Shown here in pieces: positions 7,704 through 15,911 of a stretch of 54,442 nucleotides of DNA. Source of the DNA: Betaproteobacteria bacterium (GTDB taxonomy: Bacteria > Pseudomonadota > Gammaproteobacteria > Burkholderiales > UBA6910); contig JACPEG010000047.1 in assembly GCA_016183615.1 (NCBI GenBank), positions 1 to 54,442 of the forward strand, written 5' to 3'. Every line of letters starts with the position of its first letter. Position 1 is the first letter of the stretch. Under the pieces are notes generated by a model. The model was not told where the DNA came from. It saw only the letters and a list, made by a program, of their open reading frames with translations, and made no database searches. Position numbers and translations under genes: made by a program.

Positions 7704-8408
7704 ATGCGCGATCCCATGTCCGGTACGCTGCTCGACACCCGGCGCCTGGTCGAGACCCCGGAGGGCGTCCACCTGGAACTGCGGGCTGCCGGTCCCGTGC
7801 CCCGCTTCCTCGCCTGGTCCATCGATTTCCTGATTCGCGCGGCCGCCTATTTCATCCTGGGGACGCTGCTTTCCGCCTTCGGCCGCTTCGGCGTCGGCCT
7901 GTTTCTCATTCTGCTGTTTCTGCTGGAGTGGTTCTACCCGGTGCTGTTCGAGGTTTACCGCCACGGCCAGACCCCGGGCAAGCGGGTGATGGGGCTGCGG
8001 GTGCTGCAGGATAATGGCGCCCCCGTGGGCTGGGCCGGATCCGTGATCCGCAATCTGCTGCGGGTGGTGGATTTTTTCCCCTTTCTCTACGCCTTTGGCG
8101 TAGTGACCATGCTGGCACACCGGGACTTCAAACGCCTGGGGGATCTCGCCGCCGGCACGCTGGTGGTGCACGTGGAGCCGGCGGCGCAGGGACGCAAGCT
8201 GCCCGCCGCGGGCCCACTGCCGCCGCCGCTGAAGCTCGCCCTCGACGAACAGCGGGCGGTGGTGAATTTCGCCGAGCGTTCGGAGAGCCTGACCTGGCAG
8301 CGCGCCGAGGAACTGGCCGGGATCCTCGAGCTGCTCACCGGCACCGAGGGAGACGCGGGAGTAAGGCGGCTGCACCAGTACGCCAACTGGCTCCAGGGCA
8401 ACCGATGA
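7704..8408 (+). CDS. RDD family membrane protein (second copy)
   Basis: 234-aa RDD protein, longer than the first copy. The motif VPRFLAWSIDFLIRAAAYF opens helix 1 (about residue 31 on), a second helix follows near 65-85, and the HGQTPGKRVMGLRVL loop at about 89-104 matches the same loop of the upstream RDD gene. After the GDLAAGTLVVH segment comes a cytosolic tail of about 80 residues that the first copy lacks. The ATG at 7704 is only 9 bp from the MITE-like insertion; the ATG at 7716 is an alternative start. The stop overlaps the next start as ATGA, so SpoIIM is translationally coupled. The role is unknown; it travels with the MoxR/DUF58 genes. Confidence 0.85.
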   Translation: MRDPMSGTLLDTRRLVETPEGVHLELRAAGPVPRFLAWSIDFLIRAAAYFILGTLLSAFGRFGVGLFLILLFLLEWFYPVLFEVYRHGQTPGKRVMGLRVLQDNGAPVGWAGSVIRNLLRVVDFFPFLYAFGVVTMLAHRDFKRLGDLAAGTLVVHVEPAAQGRKLPAAGPLPPPLKLALDEQRAVVNFAERSESLTWQRAEELAGILELLTGTEGDAGVRRLHQYANWLQGNR

Positions 8409-9376
8409 ACCAGCAGGAATTCACCCGCCGCTTCGAAAAGGATTGGCTCGGCCTGGAAGCCCGCCTGGACGAACTGGATCAGGTGAAGCGCAGCGCGGCC
8501 CGGACCAGCGCGGATTTCCCCCGGCTCTATCGCCAGGTGTGCCAGCACCTGGCGCTGGCCCGTGACCGGGACTACGGCGCCCATCTCATCGAACGGCTGA
8601 ACGGTCTGGTGCTGCGCGGCCACCAGCACCTCTACGAGGCCCGGGCCGGCGTGGGGGTGCGCACCGTCCAGTTTTTCGCGGCCGATTTCCCGGCCCTGAT
8701 CCGGCATGAGTCCCGCCTGTTCTGGATTTCAGCGCTGCTCTTTTTTGGCAGCGGGCTGACGATGATGGCGGCGGTGCAGGCATTCCCTGAAATGGCCTAC
8801 ACCGTGCTGGATCCGCGGCAGGCGGCCCAGATGGAGGAAATGTACCGCCCGGATGCCTCGGTTCTGGGGCGGGAGCGGCCCGCCGACAGCGACTTCCTGA
8901 TGTTCGGCTTCTACATCTACAACAACGTGGGCATTGCATTCCAGACCTTCGCCAGCGGGCTGCTGGCGGGAATCGGGACGTTGTTTTTCCTGCTGTTCAA
9001 CGGTGTGCTCATCGGCGCCGTGGCGGGTCATCTCACCAACGCGGGCTTCGGCCCCACCTTCTATCCGTTCGTGATCGGCCACGGCGCGTTCGAGCTGATC
9101 GCCGTCGTGCTGGCTGGGCAGGCGGGGCTCAAGCTCGGCTTCGCGTTGCTTGCCCCAGGCCGGCTGACCCGGGGGGAGTCAGTGAGGCAGGCGGCGCGGG
9201 TGTGCGTGCGGATCGTGTACGGCATCGGCGCCATGCTGGTAATCGCCGCCTTCCTCGAAGCCTTCTGGTCGTCTTCCACCGTGGTTCCAGCGGCGGTGAA
9301 GATCGGCGTTGGCGCCGTGCTGTGGGCGCTGGTGGGATTTTATTTCATCGCGGTGGGGCGTAGCCATGGATCTTGA
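8405..9376 (+). CDS. SpoIIM/DUF95 family membrane protein
   Basis: 323-aa member of the stage II sporulation protein M family. The first about 105 residues are soluble and charged. The remaining part has about five to six hydrophobic helices, with the family-typical NNVGIAFQTFASGLLAGIG and GHGAFELIA segments. In spore formers SpoIIM helps septal peptidoglycan degradation during engulfment, but members in non-sporulating proteobacteria sit next to RDD and MoxR/DUF58 genes, as here, and their function is unknown. It overlaps the upstream RDD gene by 4 bp and the next gene by 11 bp. Confidence 0.85.
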   Translation: MNQQEFTRRFEKDWLGLEARLDELDQVKRSAARTSADFPRLYRQVCQHLALARDRDYGAHLIERLNGLVLRGHQHLYEARAGVGVRTVQFFAADFPALIRHESRLFWISALLFFGSGLTMMAAVQAFPEMAYTVLDPRQAAQMEEMYRPDASVLGRERPADSDFLMFGFYIYNNVGIAFQTFASGLLAGIGTLFFLLFNGVLIGAVAGHLTNAGFGPTFYPFVIGHGAFELIAVVLAGQAGLKLGFALLAPGRLTRGESVRQAARVCVRIVYGIGAMLVIAAFLEAFWSSSTVVPAAVKIGVGAVLWALVGFYFIAVGRSHGS

Positions 9377-10136
9377 CCGGCTGTCGCTGGCGGTGAGGCC
9401 GCGCGGCCACTGGGAATCGGTGGACCTGGGATTCACCCTGGTGCGGGCCAACCTGGGCGCCATCTACCGGCCGTGGCTGGCGATCGTGGTGCCGGTGGCC
9501 GTGATCGTGAATCTTCTCTGCCTCGACTATCTGTGGCTCGCCACCCTGATCCTGTGGTGGCTCAAGCCCGCTTACGACCGGCTGCTGCTGGACGTGCTCA
9601 GCCGCACGGTGTTCGGCGAGCGGCCCGGCGTGCGCGACGTGCTGCGGGCATCGCCGCGGCTGCTCGGACGCACCGGACTGCTGCGGGCGCTCACGTTCTC
9701 CCGCTTCAACCTGGCACGCGCCTTCCTGCTTCCGGTGTGGCAGCTGGAGGGCCTGAGAGGGGCTGCCCTGCGGGCGCGCGAGAAGCTCCTGGAAAAGCAG
9801 GCGCGCAACCCCGCGGTGTGGCACACGGTGGCCTGCGCCAACCTGGAGGCAGTGGTGAACTTCGGCCTGCTGGGCCTGGTGCTGTGGATGAAGCCGCGCT
9901 CGGTGGAAATGGAGTTCTGGGGCTGGGTGTTCGCCGAAGATGCGTCGGTGGCGTTCCAGCTGCTGTACAACCTGTTCTATTTCGGGGCGGTGTGCGTGAT
10001 CGAGCCGTTCTACGTGGCGGGCGGGTTCACGCTTTATCTCAACCGCCGTACGCTGCTCGAAGGGTGGGACATCGAGGTCGCGTTCCGGCGCCTGGCCGAC
10101 CGCCTGGAGCGTGGCCCGGAGAGGCGTGCCGCATGA
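9366..10136 (+). CDS. uncharacterised multi-helix membrane protein of the MoxR/DUF58 cluster
   Basis: 256-aa membrane protein with about four to five hydrophobic stretches (around residues 32-75, 160-180, 195-235). It is rich in Arg between them, so the loops are probably cytosolic. The ATG at 9366 (MDLDRLSLAVRPRGHWESVDLG) is chosen because it lies just inside the end of the SpoIIM gene, as elsewhere in this cluster. I do not recognise a named domain. Gene order places it where other genomes carry an anonymous membrane protein between SpoIIM and DUF4129. The stop overlaps the following ATG (ATGA). Confidence 0.7.
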   Translation: MDLDRLSLAVRPRGHWESVDLGFTLVRANLGAIYRPWLAIVVPVAVIVNLLCLDYLWLATLILWWLKPAYDRLLLDVLSRTVFGERPGVRDVLRASPRLLGRTGLLRALTFSRFNLARAFLLPVWQLEGLRGAALRAREKLLEKQARNPAVWHTVACANLEAVVNFGLLGLVLWMKPRSVEMEFWGWVFAEDASVAFQLLYNLFYFGAVCVIEPFYVAGGFTLYLNRRTLLEGWDIEVAFRRLADRLERGPERRAA

Positions 10137-10891
10137 GCGCGCGGGGGATGGGATTCGCGGCCGTCCTGTTCGCGCTTGCCATGACCGGCGCCACGCTGGC
10201 GCAGGACGGAGCCGGCCCCACGCCCGCCGGCGGCGAAAATCAGCTGCAGGTGGAGGTGATCAAGCGCCGGCTGGCCGAAATCCTCCGGCAACCCGAATTT
10301 CAGACCAAAAAAGTCGAAGAACAATGGCGCTACAAGGGCACGCCGAACCAGGCCCAGCCCCGGGACAATCCCTGGTGGGTGAAACTCTTCGGCGAGATCG
10401 GAAGGATTCTGGCCCATCTCTCCGAGGCGCTGCTCTGGGCGCTGGTGCTGTTCGGAGTGGCGCTGGTTCTCATCCATTACCGGCGCTGGATCGGCTTTTT
10501 CTCGCGGCCCGCGCCGCGGGTTGCGGACGTCGCGCCGGAGCAGCTGTTCGGACTGGACTTGCGGCCGGAATCGCTGCCGGCGGATATTCCCGGGGCGGCG
10601 CGGGACCTGTGGCAGCAGGGGCGGCACCGGGAGGCCCTGAGCCTGCTCTACCGCGGCGCGCTGTCGGTGCTGGTCGTGGAGCGCGGCGTGGAACTTGGGC
10701 GGAGTGCCACCGAAGAGGAGTGCCTGCGGATCGTGGCAGCAAGAACCGACGCGAGGCTCGCCGACTACTTCCGGCGGCTGGTGGCCGCGTGGCAGGCAGC
10801 GGCCTACGCATCTCGCGTTCCGCAGGCTGCCGAAGGCCGCATCCTGTGGGAGGAATGGGCGGGACACTTCAGGAGGCGCGATGCGGCTTGA
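10133..10891 (+). CDS. DUF4129 domain protein
   Basis: 252 aa. A signal-peptide-like start (MSARGMGFAAVLFALAMTGATLAQ) is followed by an extracytoplasmic stretch of about 75 residues, one strong membrane helix near 97-116 and a cytosolic domain of about 130 residues. That domain has the DUF4129 pattern of an LYRGALSVLVVERG helix and a conserved TEEECLRI. DUF4129 proteins are typical partners of MoxR/DUF58 modules. It starts at an ATGA overlap with the preceding gene and overlaps the DUF4350 gene by 11 bp, so expression is probably coupled along the operon. Confidence 0.8.
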   Translation: MSARGMGFAAVLFALAMTGATLAQDGAGPTPAGGENQLQVEVIKRRLAEILRQPEFQTKKVEEQWRYKGTPNQAQPRDNPWWVKLFGEIGRILAHLSEALLWALVLFGVALVLIHYRRWIGFFSRPAPRVADVAPEQLFGLDLRPESLPADIPGAARDLWQQGRHREALSLLYRGALSVLVVERGVELGRSATEEECLRIVAARTDARLADYFRRLVAAWQAAAYASRVPQAAEGRILWEEWAGHFRRRDAA

Positions 10892-12005
10892 CCGGAACGC
10901 GCTCGTCCCCGGCCTGGTGGCACTGTTCGCTGCACTCGGCGCTGCGTGGTTCTTCGCCAGCTACGAGAAGGCGCCGGTCGAGGTGGTCGTGGGCTACCAG
11001 GGCGAAGCCCGAAGGAATCGCCTGTTCGCCGCCGAGCGCCTGCTCGCGAGCTTCGGCTTAAAGGCGAAGAGCCTGGCCCAGTTGCGCGAGCTTCCGCCTT
11101 CCGGCGCAACCCTGATTCTGCCCACCCGGCGCGATCAGCTGGGAGAGTTCCGCGCCAGGGAACTCATGAACTGGGTTCGGGCCGGCGGCCACCTGATCGT
11201 CGTGGCCTATCCTCCCGCGATCGGCCTTGCCTTTCGCCCCGATCCCCTGCTTGCCCCGCTCGCCATCCGCGGCCAGACCAGCGCCCAGGCGCCGCGCCCA
11301 GGCGCCGCGCCCACCGTCATCGACCTGCCGGGGTCGAAGGATTTCCTGGAAGTGATGTTCAATCCGCGCTTCCGCCTCGATTACCGCGGCCGAGACGTGG
11401 TGACGACGGCAGGCGGGGCTCACGGTTATCACATGGTGCAGGTCGCAGCGGGGAAGGGGCGCCTCACGGTGCTCTCGGATTACCGCTTCCTGCAGAACCC
11501 CGCCATCGGCGAGTACGACCACGGGGCGTTCCTGCTTTACCTCACCGGGACGAAGCGCGGCGACGTGGTATGGCTGGTGTATGGCGAGGACATGCCGAAT
11601 CTCCTGGAGTGGCTGTGGGAGAACGCCTGGACCGTGCTCGCCGCGGGCGCCGTGCTGCTGGCGCTGTGGGTGTGGCGGGCCGGCTCCCGCTTCGGGCCGC
11701 TGCTGCCGGTGCCGCCCGCGGCGCGCCGCCGGCTGCTGGAGCACATCGAGGCGAGCGGCCGCTTCCTGTGGCGCCACGGCCACCGCCGCGAGCTGCTGGC
11801 GGGGGTGCGCGAATCCCTGATGCGCAGCCTGGAATTCCGCCACCCCGGCTGGTCCTCCGCGCCCGACCTGAACCGGCGGCTGGCCCAGGCCTCGGGACTG
11901 TCCGAGGACGAGGTCGCCGCGGCGCTCGCGTTCTCGAACGTCTCGGACCCGCAGCAGTTCACCCGAACCCTGAAGACCCTGGAAACCATAAGGAAGAACC
12001 TATGA
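10881..12005 (+). CDS. DUF4350 domain membrane protein
   Basis: 374 aa. A perfect AGGAGG site sits 4 nt before the ATG at 10881. It has a signal-anchor helix at about 7-27, then a periplasmic domain of about 220 residues with the LPTRRDQLGEFRARELMNWVRAGGHLIVVA segment typical of DUF4350 (a glutamine-amidotransferase-like fold without its catalytic residues). A second helix lies near 253-270, and a C-terminal cytosolic domain follows. It lies between DUF4129 and MoxR in the usual order. It may sense or hold something in the periplasm for the ATPase, which is inference only. Confidence 0.8.
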   Translation: MRLDRNALVPGLVALFAALGAAWFFASYEKAPVEVVVGYQGEARRNRLFAAERLLASFGLKAKSLAQLRELPPSGATLILPTRRDQLGEFRARELMNWVRAGGHLIVVAYPPAIGLAFRPDPLLAPLAIRGQTSAQAPRPGAAPTVIDLPGSKDFLEVMFNPRFRLDYRGRDVVTTAGGAHGYHMVQVAAGKGRLTVLSDYRFLQNPAIGEYDHGAFLLYLTGTKRGDVVWLVYGEDMPNLLEWLWENAWTVLAAGAVLLALWVWRAGSRFGPLLPVPPAARRRLLEHIEASGRFLWRHGHRRELLAGVRESLMRSLEFRHPGWSSAPDLNRRLAQASGLSEDEVAAALAFSNVSDPQQFTRTLKTLETIRKNL

Positions 12006-12985
12006 GCACGACCGACATTCCCGCCGACCCGATCGCCAAGGCCGCAAGCGTGGTCAATCAGATGCGCGCCGAGATCGGCAAAGCGATGGTGGGCCAGAAC
12101 GACGTGGTGGAGCAGGTGCTGGCGGTGCTGCTGGCGGGGGGCCACGCGCTGGTGGAGGGCGTGCCGGGGCTGGGCAAGACGCTGCTGGTGAAGGCGCTCG
12201 CCAAGACCTTTGATGGCCAGTTCTCCCGTATCCAGTTCACGCCGGACCTGATGCCCTCCGACGTGACCGGCCACGCGCTCTACGACCAGCAGTCGGGCCA
12301 GTTCCGCATCCGCAAGGGACCGGTGTTCACCCACCTGCTGCTCGCGGACGAGATCAACCGGGCGCCCGCCAAGACCCAGGCGGCGCTGCTGGAAGTGATG
12401 CAGGAGGCCCAGGTGACGATCGAAGGCCAGGCCATGCCGCTCAGCCCCCCGTTCATGACGCTTGCCACCCAGAACCCCATCGAGCTGGAGGGCACCTATC
12501 CCCTGCCGGAGGCGCAGCTCGACCGCTTTCTGCTCAAGATCCTCATCAAGTATCCGCAAGAGCAGGAGGAGCAGGCGCTGGTGAAGCAGGTGACCACGGG
12601 CCAGGTGGGCGACACGCTCGACGTCTCGGCGGTGGCGACGCTGGTCAAGCCCCAGACCGTGCAGGCGCTGCAGAAAATCGTCTCCGGGGTGCTGGTGGAT
12701 GACAAGGTCCACGAATACGCGGTGCGCATCGCACGCAAGACCCGGGAATGGCCGGGGGTGGCGATGGGGGCGGGGCCCCGTGGCGGCATCGCCATCATCC
12801 GCGCTTCGCGCGCCATGGCCCTGCTTGCGGGGCGCGGCTTCGTCACGCCCTCCGAGGTGAAGAAAGTGGCGCCGGCCTGCCTGCGCCACCGCATCGCGCT
12901 CGCGCCCGAGCTGGAAATCGAGGGCCAGAAGCCCGACGACATCCTGTCGGCCATTTTGGAGAAAGTGGACGCGCCGCGCACATGA
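12002..12985 (+). CDS. MoxR family AAA+ ATPase
   Basis: 327-aa AAA+ ATPase of the MoxR group, probably a chaperone that remodels or assembles the neighbouring membrane and vWA-type proteins. Walker A GVPGLGKT is at 53-60 and Walker B LLLADEINRAP near 113-123. Sensor 1 is in MTLATQNPIE, with the following EGTYPLPEAQLDRF signature of MoxR proteins. The C-terminal lid domain is complete. It starts in an ATGA overlap with the DUF4350 gene and ends in another with DUF58. Cytosolic. Confidence 0.93.
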   Translation: MSTTDIPADPIAKAASVVNQMRAEIGKAMVGQNDVVEQVLAVLLAGGHALVEGVPGLGKTLLVKALAKTFDGQFSRIQFTPDLMPSDVTGHALYDQQSGQFRIRKGPVFTHLLLADEINRAPAKTQAALLEVMQEAQVTIEGQAMPLSPPFMTLATQNPIELEGTYPLPEAQLDRFLLKILIKYPQEQEEQALVKQVTTGQVGDTLDVSAVATLVKPQTVQALQKIVSGVLVDDKVHEYAVRIARKTREWPGVAMGAGPRGGIAIIRASRAMALLAGRGFVTPSEVKKVAPACLRHRIALAPELEIEGQKPDDILSAILEKVDAPRT

Positions 12986-14286
12986 GACCCGCGCCGCGGC
13001 TGCTCGCGCTGGCCGGCCTGTGGCTGGCGGGGGCGCTCGCCGCCGCCCTGTGGCCCGGCTACCAGACCCTGTGGGCGGGGGCCGGGCTCGCGCTCGCGGC
13101 CCTCGCCGCCCTCGACGCCTGGCAGGGATCGAGGCAGGCGGCGCCCGCGGCCGATCGGCGGGTGCCGGGAACGCTCGCCCTGGGCATCTGGCGCGAGGTG
13201 GGCCTGCGGATGACCAACTCCGGGCGCCAGGCGCTGGCGCTGCAGGTGTTCGACCGCTATCCGGCGCAGGCGGAGTCGAGCCGCCTGCCCCAGCGGTTGA
13301 GCCTCGCACCCGGCACCTGGGGCGAGTTGCGCTATGGCCTGCGGCCCACGGAGCGGGGCAGCCAGCGCTTCGGCCGGCTGGAGGCGCTGGTCACTTCGCC
13401 GCTCGGGCTGTGGCACGAACGCAGGCTGCTCGGCGAAGAATCCCCGGTGCGCGTGTATCCCAACTTCGGTGCAGTGGCCAAGTACGCGCTGCTCGCCACC
13501 GACAACCGGCTGTCGCAGATGGGCATCCGCATGCGGCGGCGGCGCGGCGCGGGCATGGAATTCCATCAGCTGCGGGAATACCGGCCCGGCGACAGCCTGC
13601 GGCAGATCGACTGGAAGGCCACCTCGCGCCAGGCGAAGCTCATCTCCCGGGAATACCAGGACGAGCGCGACCAGCAGGTGTTCTTCCTCGTCGATTGCGG
13701 GCGGCGCATGCTGGCGAAGGACGGCGAGCTGTCCCACTTCGACCACAGCCTGAATTCCGTGCTGCTGCTGGCCCACGTGGCCCTGCGCCAGGGCGACGCG
13801 GTGGGGCTCATGACCTTCAGCGGCGAGCCGCGCTTCGTGCCGCCCCTCAAGGGCGCCGAGACCCTGAACACGCTGCTCGACGCGGTCTATGACCTGCAGC
13901 CCGGCGCCGGCTCCCCCGACTACTCGGTGGCGGCCACCGAGCTCATGAAGCGGCTCAAGAAGCGCTCCCTGGTGGTGGTGGTCACCAACCTCCGCGACGA
14001 GGACGCCAGCGACGTGCTGCCGGCGCTCAAGCTGCTGCGGCGCCGGCACCTGGTGCTGCTGGCGAGCCTCCGGGAGCGCATCATCGGCGACGTGCTGAAG
14101 CAGCCGGTGGAAAAATTCAGCGACGCGCTGCGCGCGGCCGCGACCCACCAGTACCTGCTCGCCCGCCGCAAGGTCCACGACGCGATCCGCCAGTACGGGG
14201 CGCTCTCCCTGGACGTGGAGCCGGAACAGCTGCCGGTGGCCATGGTGAACCGCTATCTCGACATCAAGCGCAGCGGGAAGCTCTAG
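12982..14286 (+). CDS. DUF58 domain protein (vWA-like)
   Basis: 434 aa. Two N-terminal membrane helices lie within residues 1-45, followed by a beta-rich region and the DUF58 core with the EFHQLREYRPGDSLRQIDWK signature at about 194-213. A von Willebrand A-like domain begins FFLVDCGRRM; the usual MIDAS DxSxS is replaced by DCGRR, so metal binding may be altered, as in many DUF58 proteins. It is the last gene of the overlapping RDD-SpoIIM-DUF4129-DUF4350-MoxR-DUF58 run, and is the expected client or partner of the MoxR ATPase. Confidence 0.88.
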   Translation: MRPAPRLLALAGLWLAGALAAALWPGYQTLWAGAGLALAALAALDAWQGSRQAAPAADRRVPGTLALGIWREVGLRMTNSGRQALALQVFDRYPAQAESSRLPQRLSLAPGTWGELRYGLRPTERGSQRFGRLEALVTSPLGLWHERRLLGEESPVRVYPNFGAVAKYALLATDNRLSQMGIRMRRRRGAGMEFHQLREYRPGDSLRQIDWKATSRQAKLISREYQDERDQQVFFLVDCGRRMLAKDGELSHFDHSLNSVLLLAHVALRQGDAVGLMTFSGEPRFVPPLKGAETLNTLLDAVYDLQPGAGSPDYSVAATELMKRLKKRSLVVVVTNLRDEDASDVLPALKLLRRRHLVLLASLRERIIGDVLKQPVEKFSDALRAAATHQYLLARRKVHDAIRQYGALSLDVEPEQLPVAMVNRYLDIKRSGKL

Positions 14287-14310
14287 AGTCGAGAGCGGAA
14301 GGCGGAGCAG

Positions 14311-14402
14311 GTAGGTTGGGCTCCGGACAGCGGAGCCCAACACCAGGGAACGGTGCGGAATGATGTTGGGCTTCGGCCCATGCGGGCCGAAGCCCAACCT
14401 AC
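14311..14402. repeat. family A palindromic repeat pair (GTAGGTTGGGC)
   Basis: Two hairpins (GTAGGTTGGGCTCCG with its complement, and GTTGGGCTTCGGCCC with its complement) point at each other and end in GTAGG/CCTAC. The same design recurs at 20159-20246 and 36018-36101. It is a REP/REPIN-like mobile repeat without a gene. Confidence 0.8.
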
Positions 14403-14514
14403 ATTGCTACCCGCTCGAGCTAATCCCGGCGGCTGTAAGGGTTGCGCCGGGGGCTTGACTAACGGGACAATGCCCCCATTTCGATCGTTCTATGGACAAC
14501 AGGAGCAGGCCGAC

Positions 14515-14883
14515 ATGGCTATCGTTGAGCTGACCAAGGACAATTTCGAGCAGGTGGTGACCGGCAACGACATGGTCATCGTGGATTTCTGGGCGCCGTG
14601 GTGCGGGCCGTGCCGCTCGTTCGCCCCCACCTATGAGGCCGCGTCCGACAAGTATCCCGGCGTGGTGTTCGGCAAGGTGAACACCGAGGAAGAGCCGGAT
14701 CTGGCGGGCCATTTCGGCATCCGTTCCATTCCCACGCTGATGGTGTTCCGGGAGCAGGTGATCCTGTTCTCCCAGCCCGGCGCGCTGCCGGCCTCGGCCC
14801 TGGAGAACGTGATCATCCAGGCCCAGGCCCTGGACATGGCCAAGGTCCACCAGGAGATCGCCTCCCAGCCGGGGCAGGCGTAA
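14515..14883 (+). CDS. thioredoxin family protein
   Basis: 122-aa thioredoxin fold protein with the active site WCGPC at about residues 29-33 (FWAPWCGPCRSF) and the cis-proline loop SIPTLMVF near 72-79, so it should be a disulfide reductase. It lacks a signal peptide and is therefore cytosolic. The ATG at 14515 has an AGGAG site 9 nt upstream. After the canonical fold (about 107 aa) there is a short extra helix. It stands alone between a family A repeat and a convergent LysR gene, so it is probably a secondary thioredoxin, not the main trxA. Confidence 0.9.
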   Translation: MAIVELTKDNFEQVVTGNDMVIVDFWAPWCGPCRSFAPTYEAASDKYPGVVFGKVNTEEEPDLAGHFGIRSIPTLMVFREQVILFSQPGALPASALENVIIQAQALDMAKVHQEIASQPGQA

Positions 14884-14906
14884 TTCCGCAAATCGGGGTG
14901 CGGCCG

Positions 14907-15818
14907 CTAGCGCGCGATCCCCAGCGCCGCGCGCACCCGCTTTCCGTCCTCCAGCCGCTTGATGAACCAGCTTAGCGCGCGGCCGCTCTCGGCCGTGTGC
15001 CAGGCAAGGAACAGCTCCGGGCTGGGCTTGGCCTCCTCCGTTTCCTTGATCACCAGGCGTCCGGCGGCGAGATCCTCCTCGACCAGGTGCCGCGGCAGCC
15101 GGCCGACGCCGATGCCTGCGCGCTGGGCGGCGATCTTGGCCTCCAGGTTGTGCACCGTCAGCACGTCCTGGCCGGTCAATATCCCGGCGGTGCGGGCCGG
15201 AAGGTTGCGGGAGCTGTCGGCGGCCGCCACCACGCGGTGCATGAGCAGCGTTTCGTTGGAGAGGGGTTCCGGCATTTCGGCGAGGGGATGGTGGGGGGCG
15301 ACGACAAAAACCCAGTCAACGTTCCCCAGCAGGCGCGTGGTGTAGCCTCCACCCGGCGGACCCTCCCCCGGAGCGCCGATCACGAGATCGGCCCGGCCCG
15401 ACATGAGGGCATCCCAGCAGCCGCCGAATATCTCGGCGTGGACGCGCACCCGGGTGCCGCTGTGCTCCTTGTAGAATTCCCCCACCAGTGGCATCAGCGC
15501 CGCCACCGGAATGACGTCGTCGTAGGCGATGCGCAATTCCGCCTCCCAGCCGGTCGCCACGCGCTTGACCCGCGCCTCCAGGACGTCCGCCGCGCGCAGC
15601 ATGTGGCGGCCTTCCCGCAGCAGTTCGCGCCCCGCTTCGGTGAGAACCGCCCGATGGCCGCTGCGGTCGAACAGCTTCACGCCCAGGTCCTGTTCCAGCT
15701 TCTGCACCGTGTAGGTGACCGCGGAGGGCACCCGGTGCAGTTCCTCGGCCGCCGCCGCAAAGCTTCCCCGGCGCTCAATGGTGTCGATGACGTGCAGGGC
15801 GTCGAGGGTCAGGCGCAT
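14907..15818 (-). CDS. LysR family transcriptional regulator
   Basis: 303-aa LysR-type regulator. The winged helix-turn-helix is at the N-terminus (about 2-60, with GSFAAAAEELHRVPSAVTYTVQKLEQDLGVKLFDR in the usual positions), and the effector-binding domain follows from about 90. It reads away from the RND pump genes, and the 93-bp gap contains two dyad symmetries (15833-15873), so it most likely controls the pump and itself. The inducer is not evident. Confidence 0.9.
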   Translation of the reverse strand: MRLTLDALHVIDTIERRGSFAAAAEELHRVPSAVTYTVQKLEQDLGVKLFDRSGHRAVLTEAGRELLREGRHMLRAADVLEARVKRVATGWEAELRIAYDDVIPVAALMPLVGEFYKEHSGTRVRVHAEIFGGCWDALMSGRADLVIGAPGEGPPGGGYTTRLLGNVDWVFVVAPHHPLAEMPEPLSNETLLMHRVVAAADSSRNLPARTAGILTGQDVLTVHNLEAKIAAQRAGIGVGRLPRHLVEEDLAAGRLVIKETEEAKPSPELFLAWHTAESGRALSWFIKRLEDGKRVRAALGIAR

Positions 15819-15832
15819 GTTCGAAATTCCCG

Positions 15833-15873
15833 AATAATCCGCTCAGGATTATTTGCTATCATTGCAGGCAATG
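15833..15873. promoter_or_regulatory. putative LysR operator and pump promoter
   Basis: Two dyads lie in the LysR/RND divergent gap: AATAATCC-N5-GGATTATT (15833-15853), a perfect 8-bp palindrome of the LysR T-N11-A type, and CATTGC-AG-GCAATG (15860-15873). A TATCAT -10-like box for the pump genes falls at 15857-15862, which would place its -35 inside the first dyad, as for activators that contact RNA polymerase. Confidence 0.55.
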
Positions 15874-15911
15874 CAAATCTACAATTTCAAGGTTCAGGAG
15901 CGGCTTGGCAG

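Noticed and set aside
9473..10132. Extension of the DUF4129 frame upstream of 10133
   Set aside because: The extra codons overlap the membrane protein gene in another frame and precede a clear signal-like start at an ATGA overlap.
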